Part shown: one piece after another, positions 43,767 through 52,651 of the stretch | Position numbering within the stretch: position 1 is the first letter of the stretch | Layout: each line of letters starts with the position of its first letter | Assembly: GCA_002529645.1 (NCBI GenBank) | Contig: NAEP01000034.1 | Span: forward strand, 1 to 64,000 | DNA: 64,000 bases | Source: Candidatus Lumbricidiphila eiseniae | GTDB taxonomy: Bacteria; Actinomycetota; Actinomycetes; Actinomycetales; Microbacteriaceae | Reading direction: 5' to 3' | Made by a program: the position numbers and the translations under genes | Notes under the pieces: model-generated | Database searches by the model: none | The model's input: the letters and a program-made list of their open reading frames with translations, nothing else | What the model was told of the DNA's origin: nothing

Positions 43767-45140
43767 TCAGGAATCCTTCATGTCGGCGAATCGCGAATAA
43801 TGGCCGAGGAAGGCCACTGTCAGCGTGCTGGTCGGACCATTGCGGTGTTTGGCAACGATAAGGTCGGCCTCGCCCGCACGCGGACTCTCGCGCTCGTATA
43901 TTGCCTCGCGATGCAACAGTATGACAACGTCGGCGTCTTGTTCGATTGAACCAGACTCACGCAGGTCGCTGAGCACAGGAATCTTGTCGGCGCGGGTTTC
44001 CGGGCCACGGTTGAGCTGAGAAAGCGCAATGACGGGAACATTGAGTTCCTTGGCCAGAAGCTTGAGGGCACGCGAGATGTCGGACACTTCCTGTTGTCGA
44101 TTCTCAACCCTGCGCCCGCTCGTCATGAGCTGAAGGTAGTCAATGACAACCAGTCTCAACCCGATCCGCTGCTTCAGTCGTCGACATTTCGCTCGAATCT
44201 CGACGAGGGTCATGTTGGGGGAGTCGTCGATATAGAGCGGAGCGCTGTTGATTCGACCCTGCGTTGCCGCAATCTTGGTCCAGTCACGATTGTCTTGAAG
44301 CCCCTTGCGCATCGATTGCAACGGCACGGATGACTCAGCTGAGAGCAATCGCATAGCGATTTCACTCTTTCCCATTTCGAGAGAAAACAGGATGGCCGGC
44401 AGGTCATGGCCGATAGAAGCGGCACGAGCAAAGTCCAGGGCAAGCGTGGATTTTCCCATGGCCGGACGGGCCGCAATGATGATCATCTGACCCGGATGGA
44501 ATCCGTTGGTCAGGTCATCCAGCTTGGCAAACCCCGTCGGTACACCGGTGAACTTCCCATCGGTACCCCGGGCCGCCTGAATGTCATCAATGGCAACAGT
44601 CACCGCCTCGGAGAGCGGGATGTAGTCCTCCGTGTCCACCGAGCCGGTCACCGAATAGATCTCGGCCTGGGCCGAATTCACCAGCTCGGTAACTTCGCCT
44701 TCTCCGGCGTAACCAAGCTGCACTATTCGGGTGCCCGCCTCTACGAGGCGGCGAAGCACGGCCCGTTCAGCCACGATTGAGGCATAGTAACCGGCGTTCG
44801 CCGCGGTGGGGACGAGGCTTGTCAGAGTGTGGAGGTACTCAACACCGCCGGCACGCTGAAGCACTCCTCCCTTCGTCAGGGTGTCGGTGACGGCGATAAC
44901 GTCGGTCGGCTCGCCGTGCGAGTACAGGTCAAGCACGGCGTCAAAAATTATGCCGTGCTTGGGAACGTAAAAATCGTGTGTTCGGAGTGTTTCGCTGACA
45001 TCAGCGACGGCGTCCTTAGACAGCATCATGCCACCCAGGGCACTCTGCTCCGCGAGCAGGTCGTGCGGCGGAACCCGTTCACTGCGCTGCGGTTCAACGT
45101 CGCTGAACGGCGTAACCAGATCGAGATGCGCAACCGACAA
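43767..45140 (-). CDS. dnaB: replicative DNA helicase DnaB
   Basis: A 457-residue DnaB. The N-terminal domain starts PPHDLLAEQSALGGMMLSKD. The RecA-like domain has Walker A AARPAMGKSTLALDFAR, LFSLEMGKSEIAMRLLSAES and Walker B LRLVVIDYLQLM, and ends FLGHYSRFADM. No intein is present, unlike some actinobacterial dnaB genes. I choose TTG 45140 (LSVAHLDLV), nine bases after GGAGG, over an ATG at 45188 with no ribosome site. It unwinds DNA at the fork. Confidence 0.93.
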   Translation of the reverse strand: MSVAHLDLVTPFSDVEPQRSERVPPHDLLAEQSALGGMMLSKDAVADVSETLRTHDFYVPKHGIIFDAVLDLYSHGEPTDVIAVTDTLTKGGVLQRAGGVEYLHTLTSLVPTAANAGYYASIVAERAVLRRLVEAGTRIVQLGYAGEGEVTELVNSAQAEIYSVTGSVDTEDYIPLSEAVTVAIDDIQAARGTDGKFTGVPTGFAKLDDLTNGFHPGQMIIIAARPAMGKSTLALDFARAASIGHDLPAILFSLEMGKSEIAMRLLSAESSVPLQSMRKGLQDNRDWTKIAATQGRINSAPLYIDDSPNMTLVEIRAKCRRLKQRIGLRLVVIDYLQLMTSGRRVENRQQEVSDISRALKLLAKELNVPVIALSQLNRGPETRADKIPVLSDLRESGSIEQDADVVILLHREAIYERESPRAGEADLIVAKHRNGPTSTLTVAFLGHYSRFADMKDS

Positions 45141-45303
45141 ACTCGTCAAACCTCCGACTATTTCCACATACGGGTGAGCCGTTCTCATCCGCGTCCAGCA
45201 TGACCTAACCCACTGACGTTGCCGTGATCGAGCGTGCGATCACTGCCCAGCGACGAGGGCGTTGCTTCACCATATTGAGACCTCCCGCGCCGCGCAACAC
45301 GGC

Positions 45304-45492
45304 CTGTGGAAACTCCTGTGGACAAACTGCGCGAAACGCCGACCACCATGTGCAATGTCCCTGTGGACAGCTGTGCATTATCCCCACCAGACTCAGAAAA
45401 AAATGTGGTTTGATCAGGAAATTTAGTTTTCCACACCTGTGCACAAGAAATATCTTTAGCTTGTTGCTGAGGAAGTGTCATCCTGTGCACAA
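45304..45492. promoter_or_regulatory. cluster of DnaA-box-like 9-mers
   Basis: Seven 9-mers resemble the actinobacterial DnaA box TTGTCCACA: on the minus strand at 45304-45312, 45317-45325 (exact), 45362-45370, 45438-45446 and 45484-45492 (the last two TTGTGCACA); on plus TTATCCCCA at 45378-45386 and TTTTCCACA at 45427-45435. A local A/T-rich patch (45394-45433) lies among them. The region is between dnaB and the rplI terminator, so DnaA may control dnaB or be titrated here. Confidence 0.55.
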
Positions 45493-45549
45493 CACTGGGG
45501 ATTGCATCGCACATTTTCCGGAAACACGCAAGTCCAAACAAGCACATAA

Positions 45550-45580
45550 AAGGGCGGCCCAGGAAATCCGGGCCGCCCTT
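45550..45580 (-). terminator. intrinsic terminator of the rpsF operon
   Basis: AAGGGCGGCCC and GGGCCGCCCTT form an 11-bp stem with a nine-base loop. On the minus strand it is followed by TTTTAT, so it should end transcription just past rplI. Confidence 0.88.
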
Positions 45581-45596
45581 CGTTCGTGCACGATGG

Positions 45597-46049
45597 CTAC
45601 TTCGCCGCAACCACCTGCAGGCCAATCGTCACGACGACGTCGCGAGAAAGCCGAACCGTAGCCTCGTGGTCACCAAGGGTTTTAATCGGCGAGGAGATTT
45701 CAATCTTGCGCTTGTCGATGTCACCAAAACCGGCCGTGAAAACGGCCGCCGCGACATCCGCGGGCTTGACGGAACCAAAGAGGCGGCCGCCAACACCAGA
45801 CTTCGCAGCCAAGAGAATCTTACCGCCCTCCAGTGCTGCCTTTAACGCCTGCACGTCCTCGAGAGAATGGAGCTCGCGAGCCGCACGCGCAGCCTTGATC
45901 TGATCAACCTGCTTCTGACCACCACGACTCCAACCGATGGCGAACCCCTGGGGGACCAGGTAGTTGCGAGCGAAACCGTTTTTGACGTCAACAACGTCCC
46001 CGGCAACGCCGAGGCCTGTGACCTCGTGGGTGAGAATGACCTTTGCCAT
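45597..46049 (-). CDS. rplI: 50S ribosomal protein L9
   Basis: 150 residues: [20 protein letters not shown], then [20 protein letters not shown], the L9 signature, then a long helix and the C-terminal RNA-binding domain ending [14 protein letters not shown]. Last gene of rpsF-ssb-rpsR-rplI. Confidence 0.96.
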   Translation of the reverse strand: MAKVILTHEVTGLGVAGDVVDVKNGFARNYLVPQGFAIGWSRGGQKQVDQIKAARAARELHSLEDVQALKAALEGGKILLAAKSGVGGRLFGSVKPADVAAAVFTAGFGDIDKRKIEISSPIKTLGDHEATVRLSRDVVVTIGLQVVAAK

Positions 46050-46060
46050 ATCGTGCTCCT

Positions 46061-46318
46061 TTATCGACCAGAGCCCGCGTAGGGCAAAAGGGCCATTTCG
46101 CGGGCATTTTTCACGGCGCGGGCGATGAGGCGTTGCTCCTGAACGGACACGCCCGTGATGCGCCGCGCGCGAATCTTGCCACGCTCTGAGATGAACTTAC
46201 GGAGAGTCGCGACATCCTTGTAATCAATAACGCCAACTCGAATGGATTTTGCGGGTGCGATAACCTTCGCCGCCTTACCGCGGGGTTTGCGGCGATCACC
46301 GCTGCTTTTTCCTGCCAT
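46061..46318 (-). CDS. rpsR: 30S ribosomal protein S18 (cysteine-free)
   Basis: 85 residues with [20 protein letters not shown] and [20 protein letters not shown]. It lacks zinc-binding cysteines. It binds S6 on the platform of the small subunit. It is 11 bp upstream of rplI. Confidence 0.95.
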   Translation of the reverse strand: MAGKSSGDRRKPRGKAAKVIAPAKSIRVGVIDYKDVATLRKFISERGKIRARRITGVSVQEQRLIARAVKNAREMALLPYAGSGR

Positions 46319-46389
46319 GTGCTTGTCCTGTCTGTGAATTCTTGTTCAGTGGTGGGGCGCCCTCCCGAGCACACCGCCACGCTGTCTGC

Positions 46390-46893
46390 TTAGAACGGGG
46401 TTTCGTCCTGGTAACCCTGTGACACTCCGGGGGTTCCCCACCCGTCACTCGACGCCGGAGCCGGAGCGCTCGAGGCCCACCCGTCTTCTTGCCCGCCACC
46501 ACCACCGCCACCAAGAGCACGACCGGATGACTGGCTGCGCGTGACCGTTGCCGTGGCGTACCGCAGGCTGGGGCCGATTTCGTCGATCTCGAGTTCGATC
46601 GAGGTGCGCTTCTCGCCCTCTTTCGTCTCGTATTGACGCTGACGCAGCCGTCCGGTCGCAATGACGCGTGACCCGCGGGTCAACGAGCTCGCAACGTGAT
46701 CGGCAAACTCACGCCAGCAACTCGCCCGAAGGAACAGGGGCTCGCCGTCCTTCCACTCACTGGTCTGACGGTCGAAGTTGCGGGGGGTAGAGGCAATCGT
46801 GAAGTTTGCGACCGCCAACCCGTTCTGGGTGTAGCGCAGTTCTGGATCAGCCGTGAGGTTACCCACGACGGTAATGGTCGTTTCGCCAGCCAT
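46390..46893 (-). CDS. ssb: single-stranded DNA-binding protein
   Basis: A 167-residue SSB: OB fold [20 protein letters not shown] ... [20 protein letters not shown] and [20 protein letters not shown], a Gly-rich linker ([11 protein letters not shown]) and the acidic tip DETPF, which recruits replication and repair partners. It lies five bases after rpsF. Confidence 0.95.
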   Translation of the reverse strand: MAGETTITVVGNLTADPELRYTQNGLAVANFTIASTPRNFDRQTSEWKDGEPLFLRASCWREFADHVASSLTRGSRVIATGRLRQRQYETKEGEKRTSIELEIDEIGPSLRYATATVTRSQSSGRALGGGGGGGQEDGWASSAPAPASSDGWGTPGVSQGYQDETPF

Positions 46894-46898
46894 GATCG

Positions 46899-47393
46899 TT
46901 ACGCGTCCGAATCGAGTGGGTCAGCGGGGGTGATCGCGGCCTCTGCGGGCTCCACGGGCGTCGCGACCGTTGCGGTCTTCTCGGCTGCCGCGGTCTTCTC
47001 GGCTGCCGCCGACACCGCGTTCACCCGGTCGGATGCCGACCTGGCTGCTGCCTTACGGGCGGCACGCTCTTCGCGCTCCTTTGTGTGTGCAGCAAGCTGT
47101 GCGATCGCTTCCTCTGCGCGGAGCACCTTCGTGCGCATGACAGTTTCGGACAGATTGAGTTGACGGCTCAGCTCCTTGGTGGTTGCCGGTGTCGCCGTGA
47201 AGTCAACGATGGCGTAAATGCCATCGGACTTCTTGTTGATCTCGTAGGCCAACCGACGACGTCCCCAGATATCTACCCTGTCGACCGTCCCGCCATCCTG
47301 ACGGATGACACTGAGGAACTTATCGAGACTGGGAGCTACCGTGCGCTCGTCGATACCGGGATCGAGAATGACCATGAGCTCGTATTGATGCAT
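46899..47393 (-). CDS. rpsF: 30S ribosomal protein S6 with long Ala-rich tail
   Basis: A 164-residue S6, against about 100 in most bacteria. The core is [20 protein letters not shown] to [13 protein letters not shown]. The extra 55 residues are Lys/Ala/Glu-rich, with [13 protein letters not shown] repeated from an 18-bp DNA duplication. The ATG at 47393 has a strong AAGGAGGTGGG. It heads the rpsF-ssb-rpsR-rplI operon. Confidence 0.94.
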   Translation of the reverse strand: MHQYELMVILDPGIDERTVAPSLDKFLSVIRQDGGTVDRVDIWGRRRLAYEINKKSDGIYAIVDFTATPATTKELSRQLNLSETVMRTKVLRAEEAIAQLAAHTKEREERAARKAAARSASDRVNAVSAAAEKTAAAEKTATVATPVEPAEAAITPADPLDSDA

Positions 47394-47450
47394 GACTAAC
47401 CCACCTCCTTCGGACTAAACGGTTACAGACTCTCTGTAACAGGAGGGTTG
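47394..47450 (-). promoter_or_regulatory. rpsF mRNA leader structure, candidate S6:S18 site
   Basis: On the minus strand GTTACAGA pairs with TCTGTAAC (47422-47429 with 47433-47440), followed by a CCG. An outer stem pairs ACCCTCCT with AGGAGGTGGGT, hiding the rpsF ribosome site. A hairpin with CCG next to rpsF is what the S6:S18 autoregulatory motif looks like; the match is by eye. Confidence 0.45.
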
Positions 47451-47602
47451 TGCATACGCGCCCGGACAGTCACACCTCGACACCCAAGCAACTACGACAT
47501 TCTACGTGACGCGATGGCACCAAAAAACCATCCACCGTGTTCACGTGTGATGTGCCGCAACTTTGGCGGCCTGCGCTTCTACCCTGAGCACGGCCACCAC
47601 TC

Positions 47603-48487
47603 TCAGTGCTGAGTGAGCGCGAGCAGTCGGCCAGGATAATCCGTGACGATGCCGTCCACTCCGGCCTTCATCTGGACCACCGCGTCCTCCTCGGTGTTGA
47701 CTGTCCACACCAGCACCGCGATGCCGCACTGGTGGCTCCGCGACACAAAGTCTGCAGTGACCCCCAGGAAGTGCGGCGAGACCACAGCGGCACCCAGTTC
47801 TGCGACAGCACCGGGCAGGTCATCACCGTGGTCCTCCCATCGAATGCTTCCCAACCACGCGCTTTCGGGTCGGTAGGTTTCACCAACAACCGCCAGTGCT
47901 GAACGGAGCACCGTCGGGGCAAGTGTGCGGGATAACTCCAGCACGGCCCAGTCAAACGAGTGAACAAAGCAGCGATGGGTGATGTCCGCATCGCTGATGA
48001 TCTGTAAAACCTTGTTGACCAGGATCTCCCGAGTCGCCACCTCCCGCGGGTCGGTCGGGTTCACCTTCAGTTCGATCGTCCACCACAGTCCGGGATGATC
48101 GCAGGCGGCAAGAACCTCGGGAAGCGTTGATATCCCGAGACCAGGAACGGGACGCTGTTCGGGAAAACCGGGCAACACGAGGCTGCCCACGTCAATGGTG
48201 CGAAGCTGTTCCAGGGTGAGCTCGTCAAGCCGAGCACCCCGAAAGTCGGTGCCCGTCGGCAGACACTTGTCGGCCTGAACCGTCGGATCGTGCCAGACGA
48301 TGACCTCGTGATCGGCGGTCAACCGCACATCGAGTTCGAGCCCACCCACTCCGGCGGCGACGGCGTGTTGGAAACTCGGGATGGTGTTCTCGGCGAGGTA
48401 TCCCCGGGCACCGCGGTGCCCTTGAATGTCAAGCCTGCCGCCCGGAGGCCAGAGCAGTTCCGGATCGGTGTCGGGTGGGCGTACCAT
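47603..48487 (-). CDS. glpQ: glycerophosphodiester phosphodiesterase
   Basis: A 294-residue GDPD TIM barrel: GHRGARGYLAENTIPSFQHA (catalytic HR and EN), GGLELDVRLTADHEVIVWHD (metal-binding E, D and H). No signal peptide, so it probably hydrolyses glycerophosphodiesters to glycerol-3-phosphate and alcohol in the cytoplasm. ATG 48487 is chosen over a GTG three bases upstream. It is a monocistronic unit. Confidence 0.9.
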   Translation of the reverse strand: MVRPPDTDPELLWPPGGRLDIQGHRGARGYLAENTIPSFQHAVAAGVGGLELDVRLTADHEVIVWHDPTVQADKCLPTGTDFRGARLDELTLEQLRTIDVGSLVLPGFPEQRPVPGLGISTLPEVLAACDHPGLWWTIELKVNPTDPREVATREILVNKVLQIISDADITHRCFVHSFDWAVLELSRTLAPTVLRSALAVVGETYRPESAWLGSIRWEDHGDDLPGAVAELGAAVVSPHFLGVTADFVSRSHQCGIAVLVWTVNTEEDAVVQMKAGVDGIVTDYPGRLLALTQH

Positions 48488-48570
48488 CACCCTGCCACCG
48501 TACCCGACACCGGTTGGGTGTTGTCTCGCGCACGGTGGCGAGACGGTGATTATGCCCAAGGATCAGGCCG

Positions 48571-48780
48571 TCACCCTTCTGAGACGTAGATTGCAAACAT
48601 CAGCAGGCTCCCGCTAATAACAACATCGGCCAGTAGATGCACGATGAACGCGGATAACACTCCGAGTTTGTGCTGAGATACGTGACCATAGCCGAGAACA
48701 GTGTGGCCGCGACAATTCCGGTCCAACCATACGGTCACACGGACCGGTTGCTGATGTGTGTCAGGCGTTCCCGGTAGACA
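48571..48780 (-). pseudogene. remnant of a CPBP-like membrane protease
   Basis: Two overlapping frames give GWTGIVAATLFSAMVTYLST and KLGVLSAFIVHLLADVVISG with a helix and tail SLLMFAIYVSEG. Together they resemble the last helices of a CPBP protein (the HLLAD matches the third motif). A frameshift near 48660 separates them, and the N-terminal part is missing beyond the repeat pair at 48829. Confidence 0.4.
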
Positions 48781-48828
48781 CCCGGAACAAGATACGGTCT
48801 GAACCCACCCGTCTACCCCGGAACTTGC

Positions 48829-48918
48829 GACGATATCATGCGCGCACGGGGCAGACTTGCCGAAGCCATTTCTTAAAGCGTGGGGACAAGACGATATCAT
48901 GCGCGCACGGGGCAGACT
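48829..48918. repeat. perfect 29-bp repeat pair with 32-bp insert (locus A)
   Basis: 48829-48857 and 48890-48918 are identical over exactly 29 bases (beginning GACGATATCATGCGCGCACG), with different bases immediately outside both ends. The insert 48858-48889 is 32 bp. Repeat 29, insert 32, period 61. The youngest-looking of the eight such pairs. Confidence 0.92.
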
Positions 48919-49077
48919 CGCTTCCGACATCGGTGTTCTACTCGTTCTGCCCGGTACTGCGCTGTGGTCACCGGACCAGATACGTAACCGAACATCCCGA
49001 TCACGCCAATCACGGCCAACCCCTCCCGGATCAAGCCAGACCCCACACACCGTTATTCAGACAGCCCCGGAACAATC

Positions 49078-49118
49078 GAAAGAGGGCCGGACGTAGAGGC
49101 AACGTCCGGCCCTCTTTC
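49078..49118. terminator. strong bidirectional terminator
   Basis: A perfect 17-bp stem (GAAAGAGGGCCGGACGT at 49078-49094 with 49102-49118) and a seven-base loop, bordered by A and T runs. It lies downstream of the winged-helix gene on minus. The stretch 49119-49264 shows nothing else. Confidence 0.85.
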
Positions 49119-49264
49119 TGCACCAAGAGTGTCTTGCAATCACATCACGCCGTCCGCCACAGCAAACGTTCGACGCATCCCAACTATATAACAAATTGGT
49201 AACGAAGCGCCAGTGTTCTGCGAAAATTTTTTGGCCCGGACGCAGGATCGCCTCCGCGGGCGCC

Positions 49265-49954
49265 TCAGAAAAGATCGGGACTCGGTGCAGAAATCTGCCG
49301 GATTGAGACATCCGCGTGGCGATCAAACCGGTACCCCACCCCCCGAACGGTGCGCACGATGTCTTGATAGTGCGCGAGCTTAGCCCGGAGGCGACGCACG
49401 TGGACGTCAATGGTGCGCTCGCTCGGAGCGTCATCCTCTGCGCCCCAGAGATGCTCGATGATCTCGTTGCGCTCGACGGTGCGCCCTTCGCGCAGCACGA
49501 GATACTGCAGCAGCTCGAACTCTTTGTACGTCAGACCGGCAGGTTCACCGTCAAGCAAAACCCGCTTGCGGGAGATATCCACGATGACGCCATCCGGGTG
49601 ACGGTCGGCGTCCTGCTGCGAGCCACCACCGTCCCCGCGTTGCTTCGCGAGGGCAGCCGGGTCCTGCAACGCTAGGCGCACGACGTCAACGTCACGGCCA
49701 CCGACTCCGGCCGGGGCGAGCGCGACGGCCGCGTACGTTTCGGCCGAGGGGGCAACCTCCGCGGTAAGTTCCCGAATGGCGTCAACCAGCTGCGCCAGGG
49801 ACGTGCCATCGGTGGCTGCTTTCGTCTCGTCGAGGCCAACGTAGATGACAAAACCGCGCGGTTCCACGGGTCGGGATGCCTCGGTGTCCGGCTGATTACG
49901 AGTGGGGGAGTGTGGGGCGACGGCGGGAGCGGTCGCGGTGAGTGCCAGTGTCAT
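49265..49954 (-). CDS. OmpR/PhoB-type winged-helix regulator without a standard receiver
   Basis: A 229-residue protein. Residues 120-210 are a complete OmpR-type winged helix (LTYKEFELLQYLVLREGRTV, SERTIDVHVRRLRAKLAHYQ, VRGVGYRF). The N-terminal 115 residues (FVIYVGLDETKAATDGTSL) are not a receiver domain and no phosphorylatable Asp pattern is visible. Such proteins are widespread in Microbacteriaceae; targets are unknown. No kinase is adjacent. Confidence 0.82.
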   Translation of the reverse strand: MTLALTATAPAVAPHSPTRNQPDTEASRPVEPRGFVIYVGLDETKAATDGTSLAQLVDAIRELTAEVAPSAETYAAVALAPAGVGGRDVDVVRLALQDPAALAKQRGDGGGSQQDADRHPDGVIVDISRKRVLLDGEPAGLTYKEFELLQYLVLREGRTVERNEIIEHLWGAEDDAPSERTIDVHVRRLRAKLAHYQDIVRTVRGVGYRFDRHADVSIRQISAPSPDLF

Positions 49955-50434
49955 GATGAATCCTTAATGTCTCGCGCACGGGGCGTGCACACGCTGTGCT
50001 CCGATGCCGGAGCTATAGAAGTGGGGGGTTGTGCGGGCCGGAAACTCACGAAAGTTCAACCGGCGTTATCGTGAACCGTTGCCACCCGGGAAACGGGGGC
50101 CGGAGTGTGGGCGATGTCTTCGCCTAGCACATTCGACACGGCGCGCTCATCGGCATCACGGTGCCGAGTCCGAGGTGAGACACGATGGCTCCCCGGTTCT
50201 GTCGCGTGTTCATGAGGGAAAGTCAAACGAAAATCATGGAGTGTGTCAATTCGTGATGGTGGCTTCGCCGTCGATTCCAATGTACAGCGTGCATCCGCGA
50301 GGAGCGGATCTGAACGAGGCATCCCGTAAACACCGGGGTTGTGGTGATTCTTCGAAAAAATAGTGTTGAAAAAAATATTCTGTGATGACTCCGCCTGAGA
50401 GCGGGTTCCGGGCGCAGATTCTTGCCGACAGTGA
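49955..50434. other. intergenic, promoter region of the winged-helix gene
   Basis: 480 bp. Frames here look like chance openings with no family resemblance. A TAAGGATT ribosome site lies just before the winged-helix start. I see no RNA gene. Confidence 0.4.
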
Positions 50435-51070
50435 CTACTGCGCCGTTCCGTAGAGCCGATCTCCAGCGTCCCCGAGCCCCGGAACGATGTAGCCGTGCTC
50501 GTTGAGCCGCTCATCAACCGCCCCGAGCACAACGGTAACCTCACGACCACTGAGCGCTTTCTCCACTGCGGCAAGACCCTCCGGTGCGGCAAGGATGCAG
50601 ATAGCTGTGACATCCGTCGCCCCGCGTGCAAAAAGAAATTCAATCGCCGCGATGAGAGAGCCGCCGGTGGCGAGCATCGGATCCAACACAAAGCACTGAC
50701 GATCACCGAGGTCGGCGGGTAGCCGCTCGGCATACGTCGTAGGCTCAAGCGTCGCTTCATTGCGGACCATCCCAAGAAACCCCACCTCAGCGGTCGGAAG
50801 CACTTTAATCATTCCGCCGAGCATGCCGAGACCGGCACGCAGAATCGGCACGATGAGCGGCTTGGGATCGGCGATCCGCACACCCGTCGTGGTCGCCACC
50901 GGCGTGCGGATCCCGATCGGCCTCACGCGCACCCCGCGCGTGCCCTCGTAGGCGAGCAGTGTGAGCAGCTCGTCAACGAGCTCACGAAACAGTGGTGAGG
51001 GCGTTGTCACGTCACGGAGCACGGTGAGCTTGTGGGTGATGAGCGGGTGATCGGCGACATGGACTCGCAT
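50435..51070 (-). CDS. upp: uracil phosphoribosyltransferase
   Basis: A 211-residue UPRTase: [19 protein letters not shown] and [20 protein letters not shown], the PRPP-binding loop, then [20 protein letters not shown] for uracil. It converts uracil and PRPP to UMP in pyrimidine salvage. Divergent from tadA with only 35 bp between the start codons, so promoters overlap the coding ends. Confidence 0.95.
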   Translation of the reverse strand: MRVHVADHPLITHKLTVLRDVTTPSPLFRELVDELLTLLAYEGTRGVRVRPIGIRTPVATTTGVRIADPKPLIVPILRAGLGMLGGMIKVLPTAEVGFLGMVRNEATLEPTTYAERLPADLGDRQCFVLDPMLATGGSLIAAIEFLFARGATDVTAICILAAPEGLAAVEKALSGREVTVVLGAVDERLNEHGYIVPGLGDAGDRLYGTAQ

Positions 51071-51105
51071 AGGCTCGAGTCTAGGTTGAGAGTAAGGGGC
51101 TCGTC

Positions 51106-51612
51106 ATGCAGTCGGCACGTGTCCCCTCTCATCACGCGGCAAACCTGGTGGCACGCCACACTGACTGGATGGCTCACGCCCTCACCCTCGCCGCGCAGGC
51201 ACCACTCACCGGGGATGTCCCCGTGGGCGCGCTCATCGTAGACGAACACGCTACCGTCCTTGCCGCGCGGCACAACGAGCGGGAGTTGCACAACGACCCC
51301 ACCGGTCACGCAGAAATTCTGGCGCTTCGAGACGCGGCTGCCGCGCGCGCAGACTGGCGGTTGACCGACTGTACCCTTATCGTCACCCTGGAGCCGTGCA
51401 TCATGTGCGCCGGCGCAATTGTCGCCGCGCGTATCCCCACCGTGGTGTTCGGCGCCTGGGACGACAAGGCAGGCGCTGCCGGTTCGGTCTATGACCTCCT
51501 GCGCGACCGGCGACTAAACCACCGGGTGGAAGTGTTTGCGGGAGTCAACGCGGATGCGGCCGGTGCCCTGCTGACCGCGTTCTTCGAAGATCAGGCGCGA
51601 CGGACAAGCTAA
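51106..51612 (+). CDS. tadA: tRNA-specific adenosine deaminase
   Basis: A 168-residue CDA-fold enzyme: GDVPVGALIVDEHATVLAAR, GHAEILALRDAA (zinc His and catalytic Glu) and EPCIMCAGAIVAARI (two zinc Cys). It makes inosine at the wobble base of tRNA-Arg(ACG). ATG 51106 has AAGGGG upstream; it gives a 20-residue N-terminal extension to the core. Confidence 0.92.
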   Translation: MQSARVPSHHAANLVARHTDWMAHALTLAAQAPLTGDVPVGALIVDEHATVLAARHNERELHNDPTGHAEILALRDAAAARADWRLTDCTLIVTLEPCIMCAGAIVAARIPTVVFGAWDDKAGAAGSVYDLLRDRRLNHRVEVFAGVNADAAGALLTAFFEDQARRTS

Positions 51613-51668
51613 CCGGCACAACCGGTCACCGTGCTACCCGGTGAGCGATCGCGACCGGTGGGTGCGCG

Positions 51669-52628
51669 TTAGTCTGCGCTCCTAATGACAACGGCATCCG
51701 TTGACGGCGCGGGGCTCGGCTCGACGTAGACATCCGGTTCCAGATAAATCAGCCGAGCAACAGGCACCGCCGCTCGAACACGGGACTCGATCGCGTTGAT
51801 GCCACGCTGTAGTTCGGGCAGCGAGCTCTCGGGGCTGAATCCCAGCTTTGCCGCGACGAGAAGTTCCTCCGGACCGAGGTACAGCGTTTTCATGTGGATG
51901 ATTCGGTCGACCTCACCACCCTGCATGATAGCCGCCTCGATTGTTGCCACATCCGTGTCGTGCGCTCCCTCGCCAACGAGGAGGCTCTTGGTCTCAACAC
52001 CCAACACCACCGCCACGACAACGAGCAGTATTCCGATCGCGAGTGTGGCCGAGGCATCCCAGAAGCCACTGCCGGTAAGAGCCGTGAGCCCGACACCGCC
52101 GAACGCGAACACCAGACCCAGTAGGGCGGCCACATCTTCCAGCAGAACAACGGGCAACTCGGGTGCCTTTGCCCGCCGAATGAACTCAAGCCACCCCTGT
52201 GATCCGCGGACGCGGTTGGATTCTCGGATCGCGGTGCGCAACGAAAAGGATTCCAGCACAATCGCAACCGTCAAAACAACCATCGGGAGCCACCACAGGT
52301 CGAGGTGGTGCGGATCCCGCAGCTTGGCGATGCCCTCCGCAATCGAGAACACGCCCCCGATAGAAAACAGAATGATCGAAACGACGAAGGCGTAAACGAA
52401 CCGCTCCCGCCCGTATCCGAACGGATGAGCACGGTCAGCGGCGCGACGGGCACGCCTGCCGCCGATCATGAGCAACAGTTGGTTACCAGAGTCCGCGATC
52501 GAATGCACCGCCTCTGCGAGCATCGCGGCGGATCCAGAAAACATCCACGCAATAAGCTTCGTGACCGCGATCCCGAGATTGGCCAGCAGCGCCGCAACGA
52601 TTGCCCTGTTTCCGCCGGATGCACCCAT
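51669..52628 (-). CDS. cation diffusion facilitator family transporter
   Basis: A 319-residue CDF exporter with six helices. The metal site is formed by AEAVHSIADSGNQLLL (HxxxD) and the matching LLEDVAALLGLVFA (E/D pair). The cytosolic C-terminal domain ends with LIYLEPDVYVEPSPAP. It probably exports zinc, iron or manganese against protons; the metal is not evident. It is divergent from proC, 23 bp apart. Confidence 0.88.
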   Translation of the reverse strand: MGASGGNRAIVAALLANLGIAVTKLIAWMFSGSAAMLAEAVHSIADSGNQLLLMIGGRRARRAADRAHPFGYGRERFVYAFVVSIILFSIGGVFSIAEGIAKLRDPHHLDLWWLPMVVLTVAIVLESFSLRTAIRESNRVRGSQGWLEFIRRAKAPELPVVLLEDVAALLGLVFAFGGVGLTALTGSGFWDASATLAIGILLVVVAVVLGVETKSLLVGEGAHDTDVATIEAAIMQGGEVDRIIHMKTLYLGPEELLVAAKLGFSPESSLPELQRGINAIESRVRAAVPVARLIYLEPDVYVEPSPAPSTDAVVIRSAD

Positions 52629-52651
52629 GCGAAATATCCTAGGCTGGTCGC

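Noticed and set aside
45304-45492. The chromosome origin oriC
   Set aside because: DnaA-like boxes are present, but dnaA and dnaN are not adjacent; with parB at the window end, oriC is more likely beyond 64000.
48829-48918. A canonical CRISPR array
   Set aside because: Only two copies, no palindromic repeat typical of I-E, no leader and no cas genes; treated instead as one of several repeat/insert loci.
50031-50363. 110-codon plus-strand open frame
   Set aside because: Basic, low-complexity composition and no recognisable domain; probably chance in GC-rich DNA.
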